This document shows positions 1 to 7,732 of a stretch of DNA of 64,000 nucleotides, in pieces; position 1 is the first letter of the stretch; every line of letters starts with the position of its first letter. The notes below the pieces were generated by a model that was not told the DNA's origin, searched no databases, and saw only the letters and a program-made list of their open reading frames with translations. Position numbers and translations under genes: made by a program. Source of the DNA: Enterobacter asburiae (GTDB lineage Bacteria > Pseudomonadota > Gammaproteobacteria > Enterobacterales > Enterobacteriaceae); contig NZ_CP102247.1 in NCBI RefSeq assembly GCF_024599655.1, forward strand, positions 124,001 to 188,000, read 5' to 3'.

Positions 1-1129
1 CGACCAGTATCTTGATGCGCTCGAACAAGAAATTGTGCATCGCGCACCGCTGTTTGCTGGCCGTCACGTCAGCCAGCTTCACTGGGGCGGCGGTACGCCA
101 ACCTATCTGAATAAAGCGCAAATCAGCCGCCTGATGACCCTGCTGCGCGGCAATTTCAGTTTTAACGCCGACGCTGAAATCTCGATCGAAGTCGATCCGC
201 GTGAAATTGAGCTGGATGTACTGGATCACTTACGCGCCGAAGGCTTCAATCGTCTGAGCATGGGCGTGCAGGATTTCAATAAAGAGGTTCAGCGTCTGGT
301 GAACCGCGAGCAGGACGAAGAATTTATCTTCGCCTTACTCAACCACGCGCGTGAGATTGGTTTCACCTCGACCAATATCGACCTGATTTACGGCCTGCCA
401 AAGCAGACGCCGGAGAGCTTCGCCTTCACCCTGAAGCGCGTGGCCGAACTCAACCCGGACCGCCTGAGCGTCTTTAACTATGCGCACCTGCCGACGCTCT
501 TTGCCGCCCAGCGCAAAATCAAAGATGCCGATCTTCCTTCTGCCCAGCAGAAGCTGGATATTCTGCAGGAAACCATCACCTCGCTGACCGAAACCGGCTA
601 TCAGTTTATCGGGATGGATCACTTCGCCCGTCCGGATGACGAGTTGGCGATTGCTCAGCGGGAAGGCGTTCTGCACCGCAACTTCCAGGGCTACACGACG
701 CAGGGCGATACCGATTTGCTGGGGATGGGCGTCTCCGCCATCAGTATGATTGGCGACTGTTACGCGCAGAACCAGAAAGAGCTGAAGCGCTACTACCAGC
801 AGGTTGATGAAACGGGCAACGCGCTGTGGCGCGGCATTGCGTTAACGCGCGACGACTGCATCCGTCGTGATGTCATTAAGGTGCTCATCTGCAACTTCCG
901 TCTCGATTTCAGCGACGTTGAGTCGCAGTGGGATCTGCATTTTAGCGATTATTTTGCGGAAGACCTGAAGCTGATTGCACCGCTGGCGAAAGACGGGCTG
1001 GTGGATGTGTCAGAGAGCGCGATTGAGGTCACGCCGAAAGGGCGTCTGTTGATTCGTAATATCTGCATGTGCTTTGACGCCTATCTGCGTCAGAAAGCGC
1101 GCCTGCAGCAGTTCTCGCGGGTGATTTAA
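1..1129 (+). CDS. hemN: Oxygen-independent coproporphyrinogen III oxidase HemN, 5' end outside the window
   Basis: Radical-SAM enzyme that oxidatively decarboxylates coproporphyrinogen III to protoporphyrinogen IX in anaerobic haem synthesis. About 375 codons are visible in an open frame that runs off the left edge. The family has about 457 residues, so roughly 80 N-terminal residues are missing, including the CxxxCxxC cluster-binding motif. The visible part starts in the SAM barrel (LHWGGGTPTYL) and includes the typical SMGVQDFN and GYTTQGDTDLLGMG stretches and the C-terminal HemN domain. Identification rests on close match to the E. coli protein and on glnG following it as in E. coli. Truncation is only by the window edge. 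Confidence 0.97.
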   Translation, partial: DQYLDALEQEIVHRAPLFAGRHVSQLHWGGGTPTYLNKAQISRLMTLLRGNFSFNADAEISIEVDPREIELDVLDHLRAEGFNRLSMGVQDFNKEVQRLVNREQDEEFIFALLNHAREIGFTSTNIDLIYGLPKQTPESFAFTLKRVAELNPDRLSVFNYAHLPTLFAAQRKIKDADLPSAQQKLDILQETITSLTETGYQFIGMDHFARPDDELAIAQREGVLHRNFQGYTTQGDTDLLGMGVSAISMIGDCYAQNQKELKRYYQQVDETGNALWRGIALTRDDCIRRDVIKVLICNFRLDFSDVESQWDLHFSDYFAEDLKLIAPLAKDGLVDVSESAIEVTPKGRLLIRNICMCFDAYLRQKARLQQFSRVI

Positions 1130-1153
1130 GGCGCATTGCCAAAAGCACGAAAC

Positions 1154-1187
1154 GTAGGCCGGGTAAGGCGAAGCCGCCACCCGGCTT
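1154..1187. repeat. REP-type palindrome
   Basis: A GC-rich imperfect palindrome (GTAGGCCGGG, then GCGAAGCCGCC, then CCCGGC) directly after hemN. Nearly the same sequence recurs at 36071-36103 and, inverted and paired, at 41578-41656. Location between genes and sequence fit the enterobacterial REP family. It may protect or terminate the hemN transcript. Confidence 0.8.
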
Positions 1188-1201
1188 TTACGTTCAACTC
1201 G

Positions 1202-1312
1202 CTAGCTAAACAGCCCAACCAGCGCCGCGCACAACATAGCCGCAACGGCTGTTTGTGGCGTGTGGCTTTCAGCGGCTCCGCTAGAGAGCATATTCACGAT
1301 TGTTTCCAGCAT
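1202..1312 (-). CDS. yshB: Small membrane protein YshB, 36 residues
   Basis: The minus strand holds a 36-codon ORF starting at an ATG preceded by GGGGGTGA. The product begins MLETIVNMLSSGAAESHT and ends in a hydrophobic stretch (VAAMLCAALVGLF), a single predicted membrane segment at about residues 22-35. It matches E. coli YshB in length, sequence and position between hemN and glnG. The molecular function is not established; the E. coli protein is a known small membrane protein. It is too short for most gene finders, so it may be missing from automatic annotations. Confidence 0.88.
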   Translation of the reverse strand: MLETIVNMLSSGAAESHTPQTAVAAMLCAALVGLFS

Positions 1313-1423
1313 GATGTTCACCCCCAATTTCCGGGCACGATCATACAAAACTCATCGGAACAGTAAAGCGCAAAATAACGGCAATTTGCGCTCAATTAAT
1401 AACCTTTACACAGCGGCGTACGA

Positions 1424-2836
1424 TCACTCCATTCCCAGCTCTTTAAGCTTGCGCGTCAGGGTATTACGTCCCCACCCCAACAGGCGAGCGGCTTCCTGCT
1501 TATGACCCTGCGTATGACGAAGCGCGGTGGTTAACAGCGTACGCTCCATCTCTGGCTGAGCTTCAGACAGCAGGTTTTGATGACCGGAACGCAGCGCGCG
1601 GTCGGCCCACTGTGCCAGCAGCGTCGCCCAGCTGTCCGGCAGCGCGTGCCCGGTACTGCTTTCAGGTGCGGTCGCTTCAAACAGCTCGGCCGGTAAATCC
1701 TGAATCAGCACTTCCTGCCCGGCGGCCATTACGGTTAACCAGCGGCAGGTATTTTCCAGCTGACGCACGTTGCCCGGCCACGCCAGACGCGTCAGAGCGG
1801 CATCGGTTTCCGGGTGAAGCTGCTTGGCTTCCACACCCAGCTCGCGGGCGGCCACCTGCAGGAAATGGCGTGCCAGGCGGGGAATATCTTCCCGACGCTC
1901 ACGCAGCGGCGGCAGATGAACGCGGATGACGTTCAGACGGTGGAATAAATCCTCGCGGAATTTTCCTTCCTGCACGCGTTGCTCCAGGTTCTGGTGGGTC
2001 GCGGCGATAATACGCACGTCCACCTTCACCGGCGCATAGCCGCCCACGCGATAAAACTGCCCGTCGGCCAGCACGCGCAGCAGGCGGGTCTGGACATCCA
2101 GCGGCATATCGCCGATTTCATCCAGGAACAGCGTGCCGCCGTCTGCCTGTTCGAATCGCCCCTGACGAATGGTATTTGCGCCGGTAAATGCCCCTTTTTC
2201 ATGGCCGAACAGTTCGGACTCAATCAAATCCTTCGGGATCGCCGCCATATTCAGGGCGATGAACGGCGCTTTTGCCCGTGGGCTATGGCGATGCAATGCA
2301 TGCGCTACAAGCTCTTTACCGGTTCCCGATTCACCGTTAATCAATACGCTAATGGATGAGCGGGACAAACGGCCAATAATGCGAAATACGTCCTGCATCG
2401 CCGGCGCTTCGCCGATGATGTCTGTCGTTGGCCCAAAATCGGGTGCGTGGCGCGGCTGTTGCTGTTCCTGATAATGGCTAATCGCACGCTCAACCAGCGC
2501 CACCGCTTCGTCGATATCAAACGGTTTGGGCAGGTAATCGAACGCCCCTTGCTGATAGGCGCTTACTGCAGCATCCAGATCGGAGTGCGCGGTCATTATG
2601 ATGACCGGGAGCATAGGGTGGCGTTGTTTGATCTGCTTTAACAGCGCCAGCCCGTCCATGCCCGGCATACGAATATCCGAAAGCAGAACATCTGGCGTTT
2701 TGGTGGTGAGTGCGTCGAGCACTTCGCTGCCGCTCTCAAACGTCGTGCAGCTTAATCCCGCCCCTGTGAGCGCGCGTTCAAGCACCCAACGGATGGAGCT
2801 ATCGTCATCGACTACCCAGACTATCCCTCGTTGCAT
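1424..2836 (-). CDS. glnG: Nitrogen regulation response regulator NtrC (NR-I)
   Basis: Sigma-54-dependent activator of nitrogen-starvation promoters. A receiver domain fills residues 1-120 with the phosphoacceptor Asp in LLSDIRMPG. The AAA+ domain follows, with Walker A GESGTGKE and the sigma-54 contact loop GAFTGA. A Fis-type helix-turn-helix closes the protein (KQEAARLLGWGRNTLTRKL). The start was set at the ATG at 2836, where TAAAGGTGAC gives a well-spaced ribosome site; this gives 470 residues beginning MQRGIVWVVDDD, as in E. coli. A start three codons upstream is possible but has no better site. It lies 11 bases after glnL in the same operon and is phosphorylated by GlnL. Confidence 0.98.
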   Translation of the reverse strand: MQRGIVWVVDDDSSIRWVLERALTGAGLSCTTFESGSEVLDALTTKTPDVLLSDIRMPGMDGLALLKQIKQRHPMLPVIIMTAHSDLDAAVSAYQQGAFDYLPKPFDIDEAVALVERAISHYQEQQQPRHAPDFGPTTDIIGEAPAMQDVFRIIGRLSRSSISVLINGESGTGKELVAHALHRHSPRAKAPFIALNMAAIPKDLIESELFGHEKGAFTGANTIRQGRFEQADGGTLFLDEIGDMPLDVQTRLLRVLADGQFYRVGGYAPVKVDVRIIAATHQNLEQRVQEGKFREDLFHRLNVIRVHLPPLRERREDIPRLARHFLQVAARELGVEAKQLHPETDAALTRLAWPGNVRQLENTCRWLTVMAAGQEVLIQDLPAELFEATAPESSTGHALPDSWATLLAQWADRALRSGHQNLLSEAQPEMERTLLTTALRHTQGHKQEAARLLGWGRNTLTRKLKELGME

Positions 2837-2847
2837 AAACGTCACCT

Positions 2848-3897
2848 TTATTTTTTAATCGGCAGGAAAACCGAAAACTCGGTATGTCCCGGCCAACTGG
2901 TAAATTCAATTTTCCCGGAGTGTTGATCGATCAAACTGCGGGCAATGGATAAGCCCAGGCCGGTACCGCCTTCGCGACCGCTTACCATCGGGTAGAACAG
3001 GGTATCCTGCAGATGCGATGGAATGCCGGGCCCGTTATCCTCAACGTCAATTCGGGCCGCCAGCCGGTAGCGCACGCCGTGTAACGTGAGCTGGAAGGCG
3101 GTGCGGGTGCGTAAAATAATCTCGCCCCCTTCAGGTCCCAGCGCCTGCAGGGCATTACGCACAATATTCAACAGGACCTGCTCAATCTGGTCCGGGTCAT
3201 GGGCCAGTTCCGGCAGGCTTGGGTCGTAATCACGTACCAGCGTGACGTTCTCCGGCAGCTCCATTGAGACGAGCTTCACCACCCGTTCAGCCACTTTATG
3301 GATGCTTTCAGTGACGTGCATTCCCGGCTGCTGTGGCCCAAGAAGACGGTCTACCAGATTCCGCAGACGGTCCGCCTGCTCAATGATGACGTTGGTATAC
3401 TCCGCCAGCGCGGGGTCGGGCAGCGCCTTGGTCAGAAGCTGCGCCGCGCCGCGTAATCCACCCAGCGGGTTTTTGATTTCATGCGCCAGACCGCGCACCA
3501 GGTCACGGGCGGCAATTTGCTGCGCATGCTGAAGCTGTTCCTGGCTCAGTCGACGCTGGTTATCCATCGGCGCCATTTCCAGCAGGATCATCCCATCGGG
3601 AAGACGCTGCGCGGTCAGCGACAGAATGTGCGAGCGCCCGTCGATCACCAGCGTCACTTCGTTATCGGTAAACCCCTGGCCAGCCTGCAAACTTTCCTGC
3701 ATCAGGCCAATATTCAGCGAAAAATAGCTCAGGAGTTCAGGAAGCGGGGTGCCGAACAGTTTACGTGCGCTTTGGGCGAGCAGCTGCTGCGCCGCCGGGT
3801 TGGCGTAATGAACGGCCAGCTCGTCATCGACCAGCAAAATGCTGTTAATCAAAGAATTGAGGATCTGCCCAGCATCGGGCAGCGTGCCAGTTGCCAT
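2848..3897 (-). CDS. glnL: Nitrogen sensor histidine kinase/phosphatase NtrB (NR-II)
   Basis: Cytoplasmic bifunctional kinase/phosphatase of NtrC, controlled by PII protein and hence by glutamine supply. Its 349 residues equal the E. coli length. A PAS domain occupies about residues 5-115, then the DHp helix with the phosphoacceptor His in GLAHEIKNPLGG (His139 by analogy), then an HATPase domain with N-box NIVRNALQAL and G-boxes DNGPGIP and GTGLGLS. No membrane segments are present, as expected. It lies between glnA and glnG, and its promoter region carries an NtrC box (3919-3935) compatible with repression by its own partner. Confidence 0.98.
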   Translation of the reverse strand: MATGTLPDAGQILNSLINSILLVDDELAVHYANPAAQQLLAQSARKLFGTPLPELLSYFSLNIGLMQESLQAGQGFTDNEVTLVIDGRSHILSLTAQRLPDGMILLEMAPMDNQRRLSQEQLQHAQQIAARDLVRGLAHEIKNPLGGLRGAAQLLTKALPDPALAEYTNVIIEQADRLRNLVDRLLGPQQPGMHVTESIHKVAERVVKLVSMELPENVTLVRDYDPSLPELAHDPDQIEQVLLNIVRNALQALGPEGGEIILRTRTAFQLTLHGVRYRLAARIDVEDNGPGIPSHLQDTLFYPMVSGREGGTGLGLSIARSLIDQHSGKIEFTSWPGHTEFSVFLPIKK

Positions 3898-3918
3898 TCA
3901 GCAGTCTCCTGGAGTTGT

Positions 3919-3935
3919 TGCACTGTTTTAGTGCA
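3919..3935. promoter_or_regulatory. NtrC box upstream of glnL
   Basis: TGCACTGTTTTAGTGCA is a perfect six-base inverted repeat with a five-base spacer and fits the NtrC consensus TGCACY-N5-RGTGCA. It lies 22 bases before the glnL start codon. In E. coli an NtrC site in this position represses the internal glnL promoter, so glnLG are kept at low level until glnAp2 fires. The role here is inferred from position and sequence. Confidence 0.75.
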
Positions 3936-3983
3936 GTATAGCGTTTTCGGCGTAAAAAGCGCGTGAGATCAGGTTGTTGGTGG

Positions 3984-4010
3984 AGAAAAAAGCCCATCCG
4001 GAGATGGGCT
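3984..4010 (-). terminator. glnA transcription terminator
   Basis: On the minus strand AGCCCATC, loop CCGG-type, GATGGGCT is followed by a run of six T. It sits about 60 bases after the glnA stop codon and probably ends a large part of glnA transcripts before glnL. A second GC-rich hairpin without a T run lies at 4033-4053. Confidence 0.8.
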
Positions 4011-4066
4011 AAAAGTTTCCACGGCAACTACCCCCGGCGCTTATCACGCCGGGTAAAACAACTTTA
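3985..4066 (-). ncRNA. glnZ: Possible GlnZ-type sRNA in the glnA 3' UTR
   Basis: In E. coli and Salmonella a Hfq-binding sRNA, GlnZ, is released from the glnA 3' UTR. Here the glnA 3' UTR has the required features: a 3' intrinsic terminator with a T run (3984-4010) and a preceding hairpin. I cannot confirm the seed region or the processed 5' end from sequence alone, so the left and right limits are approximate. Confidence 0.35.
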
Positions 4067-5476
4067 TTAAACGCTGTAGTACAGCTCGAACTCAACCGGA
4101 TGCGGAGTCATACGTACACGGTCGTTCTCTTCAATACGCAGAGCGATGTAAGCGTCGATCGCTTCATCAGTAAACACACCGCCCGCAGTCAGGAACTCAC
4201 GGTCTGCGTCCAGCGCCTGCAGGGCTTCTTCCAGAGAACCAGCAACCTGTGGGATCTCTTTAGCTTCTTCTGGCGGCAGGTCGTACAGGTTTTTGTCCAT
4301 CGCTTCGCCCGGGTGGATCTTGTTCTTGATACCGTCCAGACCGGCCATCAGCAGTGCTGCGAAGCACAGGTATGGGTTAGCCGCTGGATCCGGGAAGCGC
4401 ACTTCGATACGACGTGCTTTAGGAGAAGCCACCACCGGGATACGGATAGAAGCAGAACGGTTACGTGCAGAGTAGGCCAGCATCACTGGCGCTTCGTAGC
4501 CCGGGACCAGACGCTTGTAGGAGTTAGTGGTTGGGTTTGCCAGGGCGTTGATCGCTTTAGCGTGCTTGATAACACCACCGATGTAGTGCAGCGCCTGCTC
4601 GGACAGACCGGCATATTTGTCGCCAGAGAACAGGTTGGTCCCGTTCTTGGACAGAGACATGTGGCAGTGCATACCGGAACCGTTATCGCCAAACATTGGT
4701 TTTGGCATGAAGGTCGCGGTTTTACCGAAACGGTGCGCAACGTTGTGCACAACGTATTTGTAGATCTGAATCTCATCCGCTTTCTTGGTCATGGTGTTGA
4801 AGCGGGTAGCGATTTCGTTCTGGCCAGCGGTCGCCACTTCGTGGTGGTGCGCTTCAACAACCAGGCCCATCTCTTCCATGATCAGACACATGGTAGAACG
4901 GATGTCCTGTGAAGAATCGACCGGAGGAACCGGGAAGTAACCGCCTTTCACGCCAGGACGGTGACCTTTGTTACCACCTTCGTATTTGGTGGAAGAGTTC
5001 CATGCGCCTTCGATGTCGTCGATAGCCACGTGGGAACCAGAAATTGAAGCGCCGAAACGGATGTCGTCAAACAGGAAGAACTCTGGCTCTGGCCCGAACA
5101 GAACGGTGTCCGCGATGCCGGTAGAACGCAGGTACTCTTCAGCACGTTTTGCGATAGAACGTGGGTCGCGGTCGTAGCCCTGCAGCGTGCCTGGCTCGAG
5201 GATGTCGCAACGGATGATCAGGGTTGGTTCTTCGAAGAACGGGTCAATGAGCGCAGTAGTCGCGTCCGGCATCAGAACCATGTCGGATTCGTTAATGCCT
5301 TTCCAGCCACCAATGGAGGAGCCGTCAAACATTTTGCCTTCTTCAAAGAATTCGGCGTTCACCTGATGAGCAGGGATTGTGACGTGCTGTTCTTTACCTT
5401 TGGTATCGGTGAAGCGCAGATCAACAAACTTCACTTCATGTTCGTTCAGCATCGTCAAAACGTGTTCAGCGGACAT
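4067..5476 (-). CDS. glnA: Glutamine synthetase type I, GlnA
   Basis: ATP-dependent ligation of ammonia to glutamate; cytoplasmic dodecamer and main ammonia-assimilating enzyme under nitrogen limitation. Its 469 residues equal the E. coli length. The beta-grasp N-domain (residues 1-100) is followed by the catalytic domain with FDGSSIGGWKGI, PEPEFFLFD, the GSGMHCHMSL region and the adenylylation-loop Tyr in DKNLYDLPPEE. The start is fixed by the ATG at 5476 and homology. First gene of glnA-glnL-glnG. The upstream region carries a sigma-54 promoter and NtrC enhancer boxes, so control by NtrC is expected. No oddities. Confidence 0.99.
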   Translation of the reverse strand: MSAEHVLTMLNEHEVKFVDLRFTDTKGKEQHVTIPAHQVNAEFFEEGKMFDGSSIGGWKGINESDMVLMPDATTALIDPFFEEPTLIIRCDILEPGTLQGYDRDPRSIAKRAEEYLRSTGIADTVLFGPEPEFFLFDDIRFGASISGSHVAIDDIEGAWNSSTKYEGGNKGHRPGVKGGYFPVPPVDSSQDIRSTMCLIMEEMGLVVEAHHHEVATAGQNEIATRFNTMTKKADEIQIYKYVVHNVAHRFGKTATFMPKPMFGDNGSGMHCHMSLSKNGTNLFSGDKYAGLSEQALHYIGGVIKHAKAINALANPTTNSYKRLVPGYEAPVMLAYSARNRSASIRIPVVASPKARRIEVRFPDPAANPYLCFAALLMAGLDGIKNKIHPGEAMDKNLYDLPPEEAKEIPQVAGSLEEALQALDADREFLTAGGVFTDEAIDAYIALRIEENDRVRMTPHPVEFELYYSV

Positions 5477-5565
5477 ACTTAACTCTCCAGATTGGTCATT
5501 GTCGTCGTGGTAACGAGGTCTTCAATTTCTGTTTGTACTGGCTGTTGCCATGTATTTTTTATAAA

Positions 5566-5581
5566 GCGAAATCTGTGCCAA
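5566..5581 (-). promoter_or_regulatory. glnAp2 sigma-54 promoter
   Basis: On the minus strand TTGGCACAGATTTCGC carries the GG (-24) and GC (-12) elements of a sigma-54 promoter with ten bases between them, essentially the E. coli glnAp2 sequence. It lies about 90 bases upstream of the glnA start codon. Confidence 0.92.
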
Positions 5582-5611
5582 CTTTTAAAACACCCCAAAA
5601 AGGCGTTATCA

Positions 5612-5702
5612 TGCGCACCATAGTGCAAAAGGGCTGCACCACGATGGATTTGTTGCACCAGTATAGTGCTTCAATGTGAACATTGAGCACCATATTGGTG
5701 CA
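5612..5702. promoter_or_regulatory. NtrC enhancer boxes of glnA
   Basis: Three inverted repeats of the NtrC type are visible: TGCGCACCATAGTGCA (5612-5627, weaker), TGCACCAGTATAGTGCT (5654-5670) and AGCACCATATTGGTGCA (5686-5702). The two upstream sites are spaced 32 bases apart, three helical turns, as in the E. coli glnA enhancer. They lie 70-120 bases upstream of the sigma-54 promoter. Confidence 0.85.
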
Positions 5703-5731
5703 ATTTACGTTAAAGTGCCCTTTTACCGCTC

Positions 5732-5747
5732 CGTGAAAGCGATCACA
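5732..5747. promoter_or_regulatory. CRP site candidate in the glnA/typA intergenic region
   Basis: CGTGAAAGCGATCACA matches TGTGA-N6-TCACA at nine of ten positions. It lies in the region where E. coli has the CRP-activated sigma-70 promoter glnAp1. The rest of the 378-base glnA-typA gap holds the glnA promoter elements listed separately and, by inference, the typA promoter. Confidence 0.55.
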
Positions 5748-5854
5748 AAGCATCTCTGCAATACTTGTTTGCGGGGGATGTTTGTGATCCTGTTTTGTAG
5801 TGCGATTAATCCGTGTACAATAACGCGCTATTTCTAAATGCCTGAGGCAAAGTT

Positions 5855-7678
5855 GTGATCGAAAATTTGCGTAACATCGCCATCATCGCGCACGTAGACC
5901 ATGGTAAAACTACCCTGGTTGACAAGCTGCTGCAGCAATCCGGTACGTTTGATGCGCGTGCCGAAACCCAAGAACGCGTGATGGACTCCAACGATTTGGA
6001 GAAAGAGCGTGGGATTACTATCCTCGCGAAAAACACCGCGATTAAATGGAATGACTACCGTATCAACATCGTTGATACCCCAGGGCACGCCGACTTCGGT
6101 GGTGAAGTTGAACGTGTAATGTCCATGGTAGACTCCGTTCTGCTGGTCGTTGACGCAATGGATGGCCCAATGCCACAGACGCGCTTCGTGACCAAAAAAG
6201 CTTTTGCCCATGGTCTGAAGCCAATCGTTGTTATCAACAAAGTTGACCGCCCTGGCGCGCGTCCTGACTGGGTTGTCGACCAGGTCTTCGACCTGTTCGT
6301 TAACCTCGACGCGACCGACGAGCAGCTGGACTTCCCTATCGTTTACGCCTCTGCGCTGAACGGTATCGCAGGTCTGGACCACGAAGACATGGCTGAAGAC
6401 ATGACCCCGCTGTATCAGGCGATTGTTGACCGTGTTCCTGCGCCAAACGTCGATCTCGACGGCACCCTGCAGATGCAGATCTCTCAGCTCGACTACAACA
6501 ACTACGTTGGCGTAATCGGCATTGGTCGTATCAAGCGCGGTAAAGTGAAGCCTAACCAGCAGGTTACTATCATCGATAGCGAAGGCAAAACCCGTAACGG
6601 TAAAGTCGGTAAAGTACTGACTCACCTGGGTCTTGAGCGTATCGAGAGCGACATCGCTGAAGCAGGCGACATCATCGCTATCACCGGTCTGGGTGAACTG
6701 AACATCTCCGACACCATCTGCGATCCGCAGAACGTCGAAGCACTGCCAGCCCTGTCCGTTGATGAACCAACCGTATCCATGTTCTTCAACGTCAACACCT
6801 CTCCGTTCTGTGGTAAAGAAGGTAAGTTCGTTACCTCTCGTCAGATCCTTGACCGTCTGAACAAAGAGCTGGTGCACAACGTTGCGCTGCGCGTTGAAGA
6901 AACCGAAGACGCTGATGCATTCCGCGTTTCGGGTCGTGGTGAGCTGCACCTGTCTGTTCTGATCGAAAACATGCGTCGTGAAGGTTTCGAAATGGCGGTT
7001 TCCCGTCCGAAAGTAATCTTCCGCGAAATCGATGGCCGTAAACAAGAGCCGTTCGAAAACGTAACGCTGGACGTTGAAGAGCAGCACCAGGGTTCTGTGA
7101 TGCAGGCACTGGGTGAGCGTAAAGGCGACCTGAAAAACATGAATCCAGATGGCAAAGGCCGCGTACGTCTTGACTACGTGATCCCAAGCCGTGGTCTGAT
7201 CGGCTTCCGTTCAGAGTTCATGACCATGACCTCCGGTACCGGTCTGCTGTACTCCACCTTCAGCCACTACGACGACGTTCGTCCGGGCGAAGTGGGCCAG
7301 CGTAACAACGGCGTGCTGATCTCCAACGGTCAGGGTAAAGCGGTTGCGTTTGCGCTGTTCGGTCTGCAGGATCGCGGTAAGCTGTTCCTGGGTCACGGTG
7401 CTGAAGTTTATGAAGGCCAGATCATCGGTATTCACAGTCGTTCTAACGACCTGACCGTAAACTGCCTGACCGGTAAGAAACTGACCAACATGCGTGCGTC
7501 CGGTACTGACGAAGCAACGGTTCTGGTTCCACCGATCAAGATGACTCTGGAGCAGGCTCTGGAATTCATCGATGATGACGAACTGGTAGAAGTGACTCCA
7601 CAGTCAATTCGTATCCGTAAACGTCACCTGACCGAGAACGATCGTAAACGTGCTATGCGCGGTGCGAAAGAAGAGTAA
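5855..7678 (+). CDS. typA: Ribosome-binding translational GTPase TypA/BipA
   Basis: GTPase of the EF-G/LepA class that binds the ribosome and supports 50S assembly and growth in the cold or under stress. Its 607 residues match the family. The G domain shows AHVDHGKTT (G1), DTPGHAD (G3) and NKVDRP (G4); EF-G-like domains II, III and V follow, and the BipA-specific C-terminal domain includes NDLTVNCLTGKKLTN. The start codon is GTG, as the frame has no other start matching the family N-terminus. Divergent from glnA, as in E. coli. Convergent with the autotransporter gene, with a terminator between. Confidence 0.98.
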   Translation: MIENLRNIAIIAHVDHGKTTLVDKLLQQSGTFDARAETQERVMDSNDLEKERGITILAKNTAIKWNDYRINIVDTPGHADFGGEVERVMSMVDSVLLVVDAMDGPMPQTRFVTKKAFAHGLKPIVVINKVDRPGARPDWVVDQVFDLFVNLDATDEQLDFPIVYASALNGIAGLDHEDMAEDMTPLYQAIVDRVPAPNVDLDGTLQMQISQLDYNNYVGVIGIGRIKRGKVKPNQQVTIIDSEGKTRNGKVGKVLTHLGLERIESDIAEAGDIIAITGLGELNISDTICDPQNVEALPALSVDEPTVSMFFNVNTSPFCGKEGKFVTSRQILDRLNKELVHNVALRVEETEDADAFRVSGRGELHLSVLIENMRREGFEMAVSRPKVIFREIDGRKQEPFENVTLDVEEQHQGSVMQALGERKGDLKNMNPDGKGRVRLDYVIPSRGLIGFRSEFMTMTSGTGLLYSTFSHYDDVRPGEVGQRNNGVLISNGQGKAVAFALFGLQDRGKLFLGHGAEVYEGQIIGIHSRSNDLTVNCLTGKKLTNMRASGTDEATVLVPPIKMTLEQALEFIDDDELVEVTPQSIRIRKRHLTENDRKRAMRGAKEE

Positions 7679-7699
7679 TACGGTCAATCCGTAGTAAAA

Positions 7700-7728
7700 A
7701 AAGCCGCTGAGAAATCAGCGGCTTTTTT
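7700..7728. terminator. Bidirectional terminator between typA and the autotransporter gene
   Basis: AAGCCGCTGA, GAAA loop, TCAGCGGCTT with A tracts before and T tracts after. It can work on both strands and separates the two convergent genes. Confidence 0.88.
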
Positions 7729-7732
7729 GTTG

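Noticed and set aside
1154..1187. Possible CRISPR repeats formed by the GTAGGCCGGG palindromes
   Set aside because: Copies are single or paired, scattered between unrelated genes, without spacers or cas genes; they are REP elements.
5834..7087. 417-codon minus-strand ORF opposite typA
   Set aside because: It is a shadow of the strongly biased typA codons; the protein has no recognisable domain and typA is certain.
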